From a virus: a stretch of 43,102 nt of DNA. The notes below the pieces were generated by a model. That model was not told the DNA's origin, did not search any database, and saw only the letters and a program-made list of their open reading frames with translations. The position numbers were made by a program, and so were the translations under genes. Location of the stretch: positions 1-43,102 of the IMG/VR virus record IMGVR_UViG_3300029258_000516. One strand, written 5' to 3'. Positions 9,901 through 18,435 of this stretch are shown one piece after another. Each line of letters starts with the position of its first letter. Positions within the stretch are counted from its first letter, which is position 1.

Positions 9901-10238
9901 ACTTGGAATAAGTCAGTTATAGCCTGATTACTAGGTAAATTAGTAGCTTGAATTCTAATCCTAACAGAGCCGGTACTAGGTATATCAGTCGGAGACTCCC
10001 ATACGAAAAAATGTTTAACACCTGACGGAGACGAGGTTAAATTGGCTGGATTCTCATGCAAAGGATTTAGTAAATTTGGCGTACAAGCATTCCACGTAAG
10101 ACCTGAATTAATGCTATACTCTACAGACAAATCACAAAGACTGTATGAGGCATCGTATAATAAGTACGATAACTCAACATTTTCTCCGAAAACTACGTTA
10201 TTTACTACGTTTGGCGTTGTAACTTCTATCTTTAACAT
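6915..10238 (-). CDS. gpI-like baseplate/tail protein with Ig-like N-terminus and multiple beta modules
   Basis: A 1107-residue mosaic. Residues 1-115 and 116-228 are two related Ig-like domains; both end in W(E/D)S..DIP..GSV...I. Residues about 236-410 match the P2 gpI/tail protein I family (LNVLGDTLGVRLDGEAP, then RRQIASAVLWYKEKGTLSAF), which attaches fibres to the baseplate. From about 450 to the end there are around five copies of the DDGxG/GTIxYxTG module (for example DDGLGIIDG with GTIDYVTGS, DDGNGVLSG with GTITYDTGA, DDGANNIIG with GTINYLTGA) and two HHYTRD-type linkers. P2 gpI is only ~180 residues, so most of this protein is an added adhesive or structural stalk. ATG 10238 follows AAGGATTGCT, which lies against the end of repeat element A. 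Confidence 0.85.
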   Translation of the reverse strand: MLKIEVTTPNVVNNVVFGENVELSYLLYDASYSLCDLSVEYSINSGLTWNACTPNLLNPLHENPANLTSSPSGVKHFFVWESPTDIPSTGSVRIRIQATNLPSNQAITDLFQVDNIHAIVLVATPDKLQTGSFTIGYTVYNYSGDDADIVCYYSKDGGYNWWEAKEDVSIGDGVENLSTSVDGDTHLFGWDSAEDIPVGSVYVKIEPSNSSTSEIGYSGSSEEFFVNNTTSWLEKKVPFTLFALDPDDVLKFYINILDFERAHNTEITTSLIELLDPLKCPEQYLNVLGDTLGVRLDGEAPTDIKRRQIASAVLWYKEKGTLSAFEAFFMTLGYKIDVYEVTTDGKDCDTDFVSSNWYKTARLRLTFLKYDDDAWIEPWETEELMSLLEEVRPIHDLITTYNWGFDFSEVLLFDDDNEKDVLVDRLSYIADEWINPPLEIELFDAWFGDGILATFAGIIPLPAGVQILPESLQVFATGVGNQPMIGTDDGLGIIDGAYIINGTIDYVTGSIFVLFGVAPDIGAEVTIKYSLDSSYYSYPIDAPHHYYTRDGNSLLVRDRAWLTQVAPFDVTVGVIDSVGTLLPATASRMGVLIDIFQTSSNRKVATVCEYDNGNLRNVENVIHNDINDYLLLANTVGGVPVYGGNLNNNVIPSSVIMSIDELWAYDDGNGVLSGSGNISGVPTDLTGTITYDTGAISVTLNPAPGVAGIPININYKTYEYFVTGTGGAMPAVLYTTDFTNIEPGTVRIFSRDGELASDDTVGNITGSGITGTINYATGAMNLSFASSVLNWNYGVQYRIYPLRVDEGLSRLNRGMQSVIATGDGVSTIFRSTLDPNGVPVSLGSLLSPIPILPGSFYVKSALNSGRSDTTQPFGNVVGSITGTIEWSSGFYELVFAVAPADGEEIVAGWESNYLNLVFEQPFDQSLYNVQVRNSWNTIDSNYDQANSHHYTRDSYNYSYSKPFIGREGHAHNIGIGDGFTPLFTGTLPNTPVLPNSVTVLVWCENKQMLPHQSLIPVQVLAYDDGANNIIGMDDDLAPVWGTINYLTGAITVNFSFGNMCVPISGANVVVHYSTQVDGALQEIGWNHWKKKGSRLSILRNSVLFYNG

Positions 10239-10249
10239 AGCAATCCTTG

Positions 10250-10310
10250 ACAGTTGTCGTCAAGGGGTAATTCGTTACTGGTTGCAAATTACCCCTTGAC
10301 AAAATTGACA
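10250..10310 (-). repeat. Intergenic hairpin element, copy A (full length)
   Basis: Read on the minus strand, the element runs TGTCAATTTT, then left arm GTCAAGGGGTAATTTG, a 10-nt loop CAACCAGTAA, right arm CGAATTACCCCTTGAC, then GACAACTGT. The arms pair over 16 bp with one G-U. It fills the gap between the gp6-like and gpI-like genes, and its tail touches the ribosome-binding site of the latter. No U-run follows, so it is not a standard terminator. Related copies are at 23214, 32470 and 42912. Confidence 0.9.
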
Positions 10311-10314
10311 CTTA

Positions 10315-13300
10315 TTAATCTGGACAGTCCCAATCAGGACAATAACCCATCTTGTCAGTCACACTTCCTTTCACCAAAGGCACAAAATTAGCCTTATATG
10401 TATAATTATACGTAGCTAAAAGAGACTCACCGTCAATAGGTGGTGGTATAGATAATGTGTCATTATTAAAATCAAATTTTAGGGCACCAGTATCATAATC
10501 TATCGAACCCGAAACTTGATTTGACACAAGATTACCCGCACCGTCATCTACAATAAGCAAATCTCCAAATTCTAATCTTACAGTACCACCCGTTACAGGA
10601 TAGTACATAAGTTGACTTATTACGACAAAATGCTCAGTCCAATATGTTACCACCACTGCCACATCAGTATCTGGAGGATTTCCACCATTATATGTTACCT
10701 GAATAGCTCCAGTGGATACATTAACATACGAATTAGCAGCTAAGGTATCAACGTAATTACCAACAGTATTTACAAACTCCATAACACCAGGAACAGCCCC
10801 TACTATACTTTTTGCCTGACTGAATTCTATACCAGTAGGAGTTACAACATACGTCTCGACAATAACAGAATTAGCGGTTTCAATGACATTATTAGATGCT
10901 CCAACCCCTGACAAAGTTGATGAAAACACTAAAGTTGGGATACTAGGGTCACCATAACCAATAGTTTGCTCTGACGGAAGACCCTTAACCCCAGTGTCAT
11001 AACGTTCAACTTTACCAAAAGAAGCCATCTCATTCTTCGATAGCGATATATTAGATGTTGGAGACAACATTTTGAACCCCAACACACCCTCAACGTCATA
11101 AATAGCACTATATAATTCAGATACTGTAATTTCCTCACCAGGATACACGGCGTCTGACGTTAACAATTGCCGAATAGCTTCTTGTATGTCAATCCGAATG
11201 TCATTAACCTCATACTGTTTATCGTAATACACAGTTCCTATGTCTATATTAAACGGCTGTAGTAATCCTGACTCTACATTCAATTGCACAGTCGAAATCT
11301 CATAATCAAGTAACCAATCCCTCACCGCATCTATAAGACCTTCAGACGCAAACGCTAAATACCCATCGGTATCCTGTGACCATAGCCACAGGTCAACAAC
11401 GTTAGCAGGAAGAGCGTAATCAAATTCACCCTGTTTTACAAGTAAATTCCACCTATCAGATAACCACTGGTAAACACCAGCGTTATCAAGACCTCCCGTA
11501 GTACTATCTATAGCAGTCACAAAGTTCATAACTCCGTAAGGCAAGTCAGTAACCTCGGCGGCAGTTCTATACGCTAACGAAACTAGCGTAAGATTATCCG
11601 GTGGATGGGACAGTGTGAATGACAAATATCCTGCATCATAATCTATATCAGATGTAACAACAGACACCCCAGTAGCCGCATTTATCACTATTAGAGACCA
11701 CACACCAGCCACTAGATTATCACGGATAAATATATCAGTTGTACCTACAACTAGATGCACTCGCAACGTTCCTGGAACTATGTCCTCACCGACATAACCT
11801 GAAAATGCCACGCTAATACCATCGCCTTCATCCCAATTAAAATTAAACGCTGTGAAGTATATTTTAATTCCCTCATCTAGTTTTACAGGATGCGCGAATG
11901 TTATTGATATAAACCCAGATTCATAATTTATCGTACTAGATATCACATTTGGGTCTGGGGCACCAGTTAAGTCCGTAAATGTACCAACAGGTTGAGTTAC
12001 TGGAACGGTTAAAGAGCCGTCAAAAAGGTCAATCGGAATGTCAGTACCTGCATTGTCCAACACAGTTTTCAACCTTATCCCAAAATCGTTAATAGACGAA
12101 AACAAATAAGCATCTTCATTCGGTACTAATAAACTAGTTGGTATTATAATAGTGTCACTAAACGCCGTAACTATTCCATCACCTATTCCTAGCAAATGGG
12201 AATAGTCGTACCTGTTAACACCTGTTATTGACACTGGAGAAAATTCGTAATATAAGGAAATCCCAGCAGAAGCTACAGGGGCATTACCAGTTCGAAAACT
12301 AACTTGTATAATACCGTTATCGTAGTCCACTGAGCCTCCTATAATATAATCACTCTCAAGTCCACCACGCCCATCATCCCTCACCTCAAACGCAACAGTA
12401 GTTGGCGGAAAACCAAAGGTCAAATAACCCGTAATTCTAACAGTATACGGGACTATAGGTTTTTGTAATGTATTGTAAGTAAAATTAGTAGTGGAGCCAT
12501 CACCAACAGCAAATATCTCAAACGAAGATGACTCCACATACGGCATCAATGCAGATTCTAGGTATATACCACCGATTATGTTACCGAAACCACTAATACG
12601 TAACCGAGCATTAGCACGATATGGAGAACCATAATCAGGGTCTGTAAATTTATTAACTAATGTCATATAGTCTTCAACAGACACAGCCCTATTGTTAGAT
12701 TTAATCCAACCGGGCAACCATTGTTTAATGTGTTCAATAGTTTCAGGGTCTTCGCCGCCTGAAGCACGATTCGGGTTATTTATGCTAATAGAAGCGGAAC
12801 TGCCGTCATCGAAATATCCAGTAATAGTCGTGTTAACTGACCTAGATTCAATATTACCACTTATTCCGCCACCATACCTATATCGTATTTCAACAGATAA
12901 ACCAGAAGCAGGAATAAGACCATGAACGCCATTACCAAACCTAACGGTAATACTACCGTCGTCTTCATACACTACTTCGTAAACACGCTCAGCTTCATAA
13001 AAAAGCAAATTATCCACGAAATCCCACTCGATTCCATCCACAAATACTTTCCATGAATCATTTATCACGTCGTCAACTTCAACAGTATATTCTTGCCATT
13101 GTCTACCATCAGCAATAAAAGTTTCAGCGTCAGACAGACCCGACGTAAAATCCATCTCAACTGGATTAGTGAGTGCAGGAAAATAGTAGTCCTTAATTAA
13201 CTCAAACGTAACCTCATCTACCGTAAAAACAGTACCTGCATAAAACAACAGACCCTGTGTACTAAAAGTAGATGGTATAGAGTCATTATTCGCAACTACG

Positions 13301-13593
13301 CGAACAGTCGACGGAGACGAACCTTGCGGTGAATACGCCACGCCTCTCGCGTATTTTATGAGACTATTACGCCTTTTGGCTGTAACAGGAAACACTTCCT
13401 CTGATATTCTATCAGCAACAAATGACACAATATCGCCCACATACGCATTAAAATCTATGAGTAAAACACCCAAATTACTTTCAAAGAAATCAGTCCACAG
13501 TGTGGGTTCTGTGGCTCTAACATAATTTTCCAACGAGATTTTTATTGAGTCAAAATCTCGAGCCGTGTAATCAAGTGTAGTAGGTAACGTCAT
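10315..13593 (-). CDS. Baseplate wedge protein, T4 gp6 / P2 gpJ-like
   Basis: A 1092-residue baseplate wedge component. Residues 5-90 match the gp6/gpJ-type N-terminus (YTARDFDSIKISLENYV, then ESNLGVLLIDFNAYVGD and RRNSLIKYARG). Residues ~150-330 contain the baseplate_J-type core, with RFGNGVHGLIPASG and later SVEDYMTLVNKF. Residues about 345-640 and 830-1070 hold about five copies of the DDG/GTIDY beta module, some degenerate (DDGRGGLES with GSVDYDNG; DDGAGNLVS with GSIDYDTGA). Typical gp6/gpJ proteins lack these, so they are insertions. The region at about 690-830 (SDRWNLLVKQGEFDY, DIRIDIQEAIRQLL, YDVEGVLGF) continues the wedge fold. ATG 13593 follows GAGGTGTAAAT, 2 bp after the gp25-like stop. 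Confidence 0.9.
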   Translation of the reverse strand: MTLPTTLDYTARDFDSIKISLENYVRATEPTLWTDFFESNLGVLLIDFNAYVGDIVSFVADRISEEVFPVTAKRRNSLIKYARGVAYSPQGSSPSTVRVVANNDSIPSTFSTQGLLFYAGTVFTVDEVTFELIKDYYFPALTNPVEMDFTSGLSDAETFIADGRQWQEYTVEVDDVINDSWKVFVDGIEWDFVDNLLFYEAERVYEVVYEDDGSITVRFGNGVHGLIPASGLSVEIRYRYGGGISGNIESRSVNTTITGYFDDGSSASISINNPNRASGGEDPETIEHIKQWLPGWIKSNNRAVSVEDYMTLVNKFTDPDYGSPYRANARLRISGFGNIIGGIYLESALMPYVESSSFEIFAVGDGSTTNFTYNTLQKPIVPYTVRITGYLTFGFPPTTVAFEVRDDGRGGLESDYIIGGSVDYDNGIIQVSFRTGNAPVASAGISLYYEFSPVSITGVNRYDYSHLLGIGDGIVTAFSDTIIIPTSLLVPNEDAYLFSSINDFGIRLKTVLDNAGTDIPIDLFDGSLTVPVTQPVGTFTDLTGAPDPNVISSTINYESGFISITFAHPVKLDEGIKIYFTAFNFNWDEGDGISVAFSGYVGEDIVPGTLRVHLVVGTTDIFIRDNLVAGVWSLIVINAATGVSVVTSDIDYDAGYLSFTLSHPPDNLTLVSLAYRTAAEVTDLPYGVMNFVTAIDSTTGGLDNAGVYQWLSDRWNLLVKQGEFDYALPANVVDLWLWSQDTDGYLAFASEGLIDAVRDWLLDYEISTVQLNVESGLLQPFNIDIGTVYYDKQYEVNDIRIDIQEAIRQLLTSDAVYPGEEITVSELYSAIYDVEGVLGFKMLSPTSNISLSKNEMASFGKVERYDTGVKGLPSEQTIGYGDPSIPTLVFSSTLSGVGASNNVIETANSVIVETYVVTPTGIEFSQAKSIVGAVPGVMEFVNTVGNYVDTLAANSYVNVSTGAIQVTYNGGNPPDTDVAVVVTYWTEHFVVISQLMYYPVTGGTVRLEFGDLLIVDDGAGNLVSNQVSGSIDYDTGALKFDFNNDTLSIPPPIDGESLLATYNYTYKANFVPLVKGSVTDKMGYCPDWDCPD

Positions 13594-13595
13594 AT

Positions 13596-13967
13596 TTACA
13601 CCTCAAAATCATTAAAAACTAGAATTCTTTCCGTAGTCTGTAGACTTCTTCGAATTCTCAATCTTATTTTAGCATAAACAGAATGCTGTTGTTGATAACA
13701 AACCACACTATCTACAAAAACTCGCGGTTCGTATTTTTCGATAGCGCCTTTAATTTGAGCTTGAAGCTCATAAAGCATTAAGTAATCAACCTGCGCGAAT
13801 ACCATATCTACAATAGACGTACCAAATTTACGTCTACCTGGCGTCGAACCTAATGGCGTAAACAGTATTAACGATATCGAAGACCAAACTAACTCCTCGA
13901 ATCTAGCAGATACAAAATAACCGCCATTTCCTTTAGTTATCGGTGCAGCCAATCCTCTATAATCCAT
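13596..13967 (-). CDS. Baseplate wedge protein, gp25/gpW-like lysozyme-fold family
   Basis: A 123-residue member of the T4 gp25 / P2 gpW family, which joins wedge to sheath and nucleates sheath assembly. Diagnostic features are the N-terminal GLAAPITKGNGGYFVS, the segment SSISLILFTPLGSTPGRRKF (family pattern: I..iL.T..Ger...pefG) and the C-terminal IKGAIEKYEPRV, which contains the conserved (A/I)(L/I)..yEPRv motif. I chose ATG 13967 (AAAGAGGTTAAA upstream). The longer frame beginning at 14036 overlaps the spike gene and adds a non-homologous leucine-rich peptide. Length matches the family (about 120-135). Confidence 0.92.
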   Translation of the reverse strand: MDYRGLAAPITKGNGGYFVSARFEELVWSSISLILFTPLGSTPGRRKFGTSIVDMVFAQVDYLMLYELQAQIKGAIEKYEPRVFVDSVVCYQQQHSVYAKIRLRIRRSLQTTERILVFNDFEV

Positions 13968-13977
13968 TTTAACCTCT

Positions 13978-14961
13978 TTACGGTGTCCGTGGAGGAATAG
14001 TAGTACCACCCTGAGGAGGAGGAATAGTGTGGTCATGCTGACTTAAATTACTTGGCACGCCCATATACGTATCAAACACCTCACCAAGAGTAGATATATT
14101 GTCAGTGGCATCAATCTTACCGTTAACCTCCAAATCACTATCAACGACAACTTTACTTCCACTCAAATGAATTTCATCTGTATTCCTAATATATATCTTA
14201 CCATCTTCTTCGTCGATTACTATCTCTCGACCAGTTTGTGTCTTTACAGTAATACCTTTATTGACAGAACCACCCGAGGCATCTTTATCCCGTAAAGTCA
14301 CAGTATAACCTTCGCGACTTTTTATCTCTAGCTCAAGATTTTCCTCGTCAAATTTAATAGTATAATTTTTAAGAGGAGACACACTCACATCTGGATTACC
14401 CGTAATTAACACACCAACGTTAGTTGGAAAAGTATCGTCAGAATCAGACGCCGTTCCTCGAAGAACTATTTTAGCTCCAGTATTAATGGAACCCTCTAGC
14501 GTAGAATAAAAATCACGCATCCTAATAGAGTTTCCACCAATCGACGACATAAGTATAAATGACCTCATTACATCGTAATCAACAAAATTATCAAAAGCAA
14601 GCAGATGACCCCCACGGCTGACAAACCCCTCACGATGAGGATAATTAGCTGCAAAAAACACGGGTAACTTCCAAGAACCATGCGCCATTCCTGTAATTAT
14701 ACGTCTAGTGGGGTCACCTCCCTCAAACTCGACTATGACACTATCCTTAGGCAACACAGGATAAACCTCGCCCCAACCATCCCCAGCCCTATTATATCTA
14801 ACCACTGCATTAGGCAAGACATTGATATCAGCGTCAATAGCATCGATACCAGGAACTATGACCTTTATTTTCTGAAAAGTACCGTCAGACTTAACACCTT
14901 CTTTAGAAGTAGCTCCGTCAACACTAGCAACAAATCCACTGTATACTCCATCGTACTTCAT
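13978..14961 (-). CDS. Baseplate central spike, gp5/gpV-like
   Basis: A 327-residue tail-tip spike that lies beneath the hub and pierces the envelope. Residues 1-105 form the OB-fold domain (KIKVIVPGID, DSVIVEFEGGDPTRRIITGM). Residues ~150-290 are beta-prism-like strands (NYTIKFDEENLELEI, GITVKTQTGREIVIDEEDG, DEIHLSGSKVVVDSDLEVNG), like other phage spikes. The end carries QHDHTIPPPQGGTTIPP, comparable with the HxH metal-binding apex known from P2 gpV and phi92 gp138. No lysozyme or peptidase domain is inserted between OB fold and prism, unlike T4 gp5. ATG 14961 has a perfect ribosome-binding site (GAGGAGGAGAAATAGGT) right after the hub stop. Confidence 0.88.
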   Translation of the reverse strand: MKYDGVYSGFVASVDGATSKEGVKSDGTFQKIKVIVPGIDAIDADINVLPNAVVRYNRAGDGWGEVYPVLPKDSVIVEFEGGDPTRRIITGMAHGSWKLPVFFAANYPHREGFVSRGGHLLAFDNFVDYDVMRSFILMSSIGGNSIRMRDFYSTLEGSINTGAKIVLRGTASDSDDTFPTNVGVLITGNPDVSVSPLKNYTIKFDEENLELEIKSREGYTVTLRDKDASGGSVNKGITVKTQTGREIVIDEEDGKIYIRNTDEIHLSGSKVVVDSDLEVNGKIDATDNISTLGEVFDTYMGVPSNLSQHDHTIPPPQGGTTIPPRTP

Positions 14962-14963
14962 AC

Positions 14964-17378
14964 CTATTTCTCCTCCTCGAGCTTAAACTTACGCAAGTTA
15001 GCTACATCAATAGCTTTTATTCCCCTAGCGTACGAACCCATCCTCTGAATAGCCAGTTTCGTCGTAAACGACGTTCCTACAGCTACTGAATGTTCAACGT
15101 GTGTAATCAGATAAACACCACTTAGATGATACATAGTGTAATTTTCAGTAACAATACTTATAAATATGTAGTCAAACAAGTCTACGTTGACATCTCCTAT
15201 AATCTCCATATCAGCTTGTATCATACCAACACGTTGAAACGACACCAACGATGCAGTATAAGTAGCTATATCAAAAGGTTCTCGCCGCTTAACCGACGAA
15301 TAAAACGGATACACTAACTTAGATATTACCGCTCTAGCCGTCTCAGTCATAACCTTAGCGTTAATATCCTCAGTCTTCTTCACAAGTTCTTTAATTTTGT
15401 CCAGATTTACATCAGAGTATAGCCTACATACAGTCTCTCCCTCAACAAGAGATGGCTTAAAGTCGGTTGACTTAGTTTTCCTGGTCAAACTTGTCGGAAT
15501 AGAACTAAAGTCATTAACTAAAATACCGCCATAGTACGGTAAAAATACACCGCCATCAGAGACAACTTCAAATGAGGTCACTTTCTCTTTAATACTCTGT
15601 CGTGGGTAAGTAAAGATATGAGTAGGCTTAAAACGCATATCTACCTGTTCGCCCTTTACAATAATTACGCTCTTACCTGTATTTTTACTAGGCGCTATAT
15701 CTACAAACAATCTTAGCAAATCTGGGTCTTCATCCGCCGAATCTGAAAAACCAGTTGGCGAGTAAAATCCACTATACTTGAACATATCCTGTAAGAACCC
15801 AAGAAGCTTGTCTCCTGGGTTACGCGTGTAACTTAAGTCTGAATAAAAATCCTGGCTGAATTTATATCGGTGGAACCCAAGCGACTCATCATATGAATTA
15901 ATAGCGAATTCAGCGTATGACTTAGCTACATCCTCAGACGGGACATTGCCACGCCTAGCGTCCATTACACCCTTAAGCTCATCGTCGCTAAATTCAGCAG
16001 ATTTTCCTTCAGCAAATACCTTTCGGAGAATATAAACAATAGTAACATGTAATCTATCGGCGAAAAATGCCCCACCAATCATTTCAGCGTACTCCTTCTG
16101 GGTATACCCAGAAGGTGGATTTGACAGGACATTAATACCAAAACTTGACGTACGAACTAGTGAGTCAAGTTTATTAGTAGCAAATTCAAACACGTCACGC
16201 ATGTACCCAAAAACATCTGTGTCACGGCAATCCCTATAAGCAGCATAAGGAATAGACATTACCTTCTCATTTAGAAACACAGACAGACTATCCTTAGTCC
16301 CATTTTGGGACGACCTTAATAGCCCTTCACCAATCTCAACGTCCATTCCGTACAAAGCAGCAAATATTAACAGTATATGTACAGGCGTAAAACATCCACT
16401 AAAATCCGGCTTTCCCAACACACAGTCATCAGGGTTATTAAAAACTGATACATGCGCCACACTGTTGTATAAAGTAGCACTATCAGCCATTAACTCTGAA
16501 CCAGTCTCTCCACTACCATGTACATATAGCTTATAATACGCCCTATAGTTCTCAAAACCCCCTATATCTGGAAATATATAATTCCCTGTAAGTAATTTAT
16601 TAATAACTTTAACGCATCTAGCAAGCTCAATTTCTCCATTTTTCACACGACGCATGAGCCCTCTAACATACGCCACATACTCGCTCTTAAACAAAACTAC
16701 AGGAGAACCATTTACATTTACAACTACATCCTTTCGCATAAACCTCTCAAACAACAGTTCCATTAACGAGTACGACAGTAACAGCGACATATCTTCGTAC
16801 ATATCCCATGTGTAATCAGTCGTAAAAGAACGCAATATAACCTTAAAAACATCGCTGTCTGGGTCATCCTGGTATGAGTAAGTATACGGAGTTATAGTAA
16901 AATATCCATCATCGTAAACTCTTGTAATAAAATCCACAAACTCATTATCACTCTTTATAGCGCCATAAACGACCCATGAGTAATAATAATTAAGAGTGTA
17001 CCTTACACCACCAGCAGTTATATCTGGACGTACAGATACCAAGTTACCTTCAAATGTACGCTTGTTCTCGTCAAGACCATCCCCCATCCAACCTAACGTT
17101 ACTTTAATAACATTGTCCGCGAACGGCACACCGTAAATAATTATATCCAACGCCGCCATAGATGGGTCAAACAATACAACTTCTATATCAAAACCACCTT
17201 CACCAAACGCCACTCTTACACTCTCTACTCCTATCTGCGATAAATAAATTGGGTTTAGTCCGTCAATTTTTTTACCATCTACAGTAGTGTAATCAGCATC
17301 TTCTGAAGAAGGGAATATACGCACCTTATTAAGAATAATTTCCAGTAAAACCTGTTGTGTCTCAACACTATCACCCAT
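14964..17378 (-). CDS. Baseplate hub protein, gp27/gpD-like, enlarged
   Basis: An 804-residue hub that would connect tail tube to spike. N-terminal residues 8-135 have the tube-like fold signature (SVRVAFGEGGFDIEVVLFDP, IKVTLGWMGDG, RTFEGNLVSVRPDI). The C-terminal ~110 residues fit the family ending (MIQADMEIIGDVNVDLFDYI, HLSGVYLITHVEH, then TKLAIQRMG). About 350 residues in the middle (~200-550), with helical stretches such as LMRRVKNGEIELARCVKVIN, have no counterpart I recognise; T4 gp27 has about 390 residues in total. No peptidase or lysozyme motif was seen. Its start overlaps the LysM gene by 8 bp and the spike follows at once, which is the standard order for this part of the tail. Confidence 0.8.
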   Translation of the reverse strand: MGDSVETQQVLLEIILNKVRIFPSSEDADYTTVDGKKIDGLNPIYLSQIGVESVRVAFGEGGFDIEVVLFDPSMAALDIIIYGVPFADNVIKVTLGWMGDGLDENKRTFEGNLVSVRPDITAGGVRYTLNYYYSWVVYGAIKSDNEFVDFITRVYDDGYFTITPYTYSYQDDPDSDVFKVILRSFTTDYTWDMYEDMSLLLSYSLMELLFERFMRKDVVVNVNGSPVVLFKSEYVAYVRGLMRRVKNGEIELARCVKVINKLLTGNYIFPDIGGFENYRAYYKLYVHGSGETGSELMADSATLYNSVAHVSVFNNPDDCVLGKPDFSGCFTPVHILLIFAALYGMDVEIGEGLLRSSQNGTKDSLSVFLNEKVMSIPYAAYRDCRDTDVFGYMRDVFEFATNKLDSLVRTSSFGINVLSNPPSGYTQKEYAEMIGGAFFADRLHVTIVYILRKVFAEGKSAEFSDDELKGVMDARRGNVPSEDVAKSYAEFAINSYDESLGFHRYKFSQDFYSDLSYTRNPGDKLLGFLQDMFKYSGFYSPTGFSDSADEDPDLLRLFVDIAPSKNTGKSVIIVKGEQVDMRFKPTHIFTYPRQSIKEKVTSFEVVSDGGVFLPYYGGILVNDFSSIPTSLTRKTKSTDFKPSLVEGETVCRLYSDVNLDKIKELVKKTEDINAKVMTETARAVISKLVYPFYSSVKRREPFDIATYTASLVSFQRVGMIQADMEIIGDVNVDLFDYIFISIVTENYTMYHLSGVYLITHVEHSVAVGTSFTTKLAIQRMGSYARGIKAIDVANLRKFKLEEEK

Positions 17379-17694
17379 TCTGACTTCTCGCTATAAAAGA
17401 TTGAATAAACAGCAAAGACGGTATTTTTAGAGTCTGTCCAGGATACATATCCGCAACAGGGTCGATTATGTTATTAAACGCAGCGATAAACCACCACAGC
17501 CTCTCATTGTTATAATACCTATCAGCGATTAAGTCCAAACACCCAACTTCAGGTGAATTAACTGTATGCTCAAGAAAATTTAATGAATCATCGCTATGTA
17601 AGATTTCAGACACACGCTTCCACAAATCAAAACAGTCCTTAGAGTCATATCTAAGAATTTCAGTATCAATATATCTTGAACTACGTGATAGCAT
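17371..17694 (-). CDS. Baseplate wedge protein with LysM domain, gp53-like
   Basis: A 107-residue protein. Residues about 51-95 form a LysM-like domain: GCLDLIADRYYNNERLWWFI, then ANN-equivalent AFNNIIDP, then MYPGQTLKIPS. In myovirus baseplates this LysM unit (T4 gp53 type) clamps neighbouring wedges; it does not necessarily bind peptidoglycan. The N-terminus (residues 1-45) is a short charged segment. ATG 17694 follows TAGGAGAGAG. The stop overlaps the hub gene by 8 bp, indicating translational coupling. Confidence 0.88.
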   Translation of the reverse strand: MLSRSSRYIDTEILRYDSKDCFDLWKRVSEILHSDDSLNFLEHTVNSPEVGCLDLIADRYYNNERLWWFIAAFNNIIDPVADMYPGQTLKIPSLLFIQSFIARSQNG

Positions 17695-17703
17695 CTCTCT
17701 CTC

Positions 17704-18435
17704 CTATGAATGGTAACCAGGCGGTGTAGCATATGGATACGGCATAGTTGCAAGATTAGGTAACGCCCTGTTATAATTGTCAAACTTAGTATTTGCTGAC
17801 GGAATATCCCTAAAGCTACCATTGTACACTGTGCTACCAACTACCGTGAAAGTAAGTAGCATTTCCGCATAAAAATTAACAACCGCATATTGCCGTTCAC
17901 CGTACTTAGTACTTGGAGTCATATACACTTCCTGTTCGTATCCAACAGGATTAAACCACGTCGTATTCATCGCTGTAATATACCCAGTTCTTCGAATACT
18001 CCAATTAGCAACAAAAATCAACTTTGGAGGAACATATTTATATCCACCTTGGGGGTCAATCCACGGGTATTGTAATGCTAGTAGATACTCATAACTAGCA
18101 TGAACCTCTGCCTTGGCGTTCCATGTAGAAAAAAATCTGACCATAACCTCAAGTTGTACGTTCTGAGAGCCAGAATAGAATTTGTGTCGTTCAGACCGCA
18201 TATAAGGGGCTACATCATCGTAGTTATGTATAACATTATCTTGGATTCCATACTCAAAATCCAGAAACTGCAAGTACAAAGGATATTGTATAGGATAGTT
18301 ACTTAAGTCAGCTATCCTCTTATACTCCTTGTAATTAGCTCCAAGAGGGTCTATCACCAAATACCCAACAGGCAACCCTTTATCTTTAGGAGTCCTATAC
18401 GTTACAGGACTTATTGGTTTTTCAGATACTGTCAT
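17704..18435 (-). CDS. Probable tube/baseplate junction protein
   Basis: A 243-residue protein whose ATG overlaps the tape-measure stop (TAATG). I do not recognise a precise family. The first 25 residues are a Pro-rich arm (EKPISPVTYRTPKDKGLPVG). The body has alternating beta strands (LYLQFLDFEYGIQD, SQNVQLEVMVRFFSTWNAKA, PKLIFVANWSIRRTGYITAM, VVNFYAEMLLTFTVVGS). The pattern of a tube-like fold with GYITAM...W and a final YAE..LTF strand resembles phage baseplate proteins found between tape measure and LysM wedge (T4 gp48/gp54 or Mu gp43-type position). The C-terminal 35 residues are Asn/Pro/Tyr-rich and probably extended. The role as tube initiator is inferred from position. Confidence 0.7.
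   Translation of the reverse strand: MTVSEKPISPVTYRTPKDKGLPVGYLVIDPLGANYKEYKRIADLSNYPIQYPLYLQFLDFEYGIQDNVIHNYDDVAPYMRSERHKFYSGSQNVQLEVMVRFFSTWNAKAEVHASYEYLLALQYPWIDPQGGYKYVPPKLIFVANWSIRRTGYITAMNTTWFNPVGYEQEVYMTPSTKYGERQYAVVNFYAEMLLTFTVVGSTVYNGSFRDIPSANTKFDNYNRALPNLATMPYPYATPPGYHS

Noticed and set aside
10250-10310. Hairpin elements as intrinsic terminators
   Set aside because: The stem is long and stable, but no U-run follows in either orientation relative to transcription; copies C and D are also inverted.
13968-14036. Longer start for the gp25-like gene
   Set aside because: The added peptide overlaps the spike gene and does not match the family, whereas ATG 13967 has a good ribosome-binding site.
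14964-17378. Peptidoglycan hydrolase in the hub or spike
   Set aside because: No lysozyme, NlpC/P60 or M23-type motif could be found in either protein.
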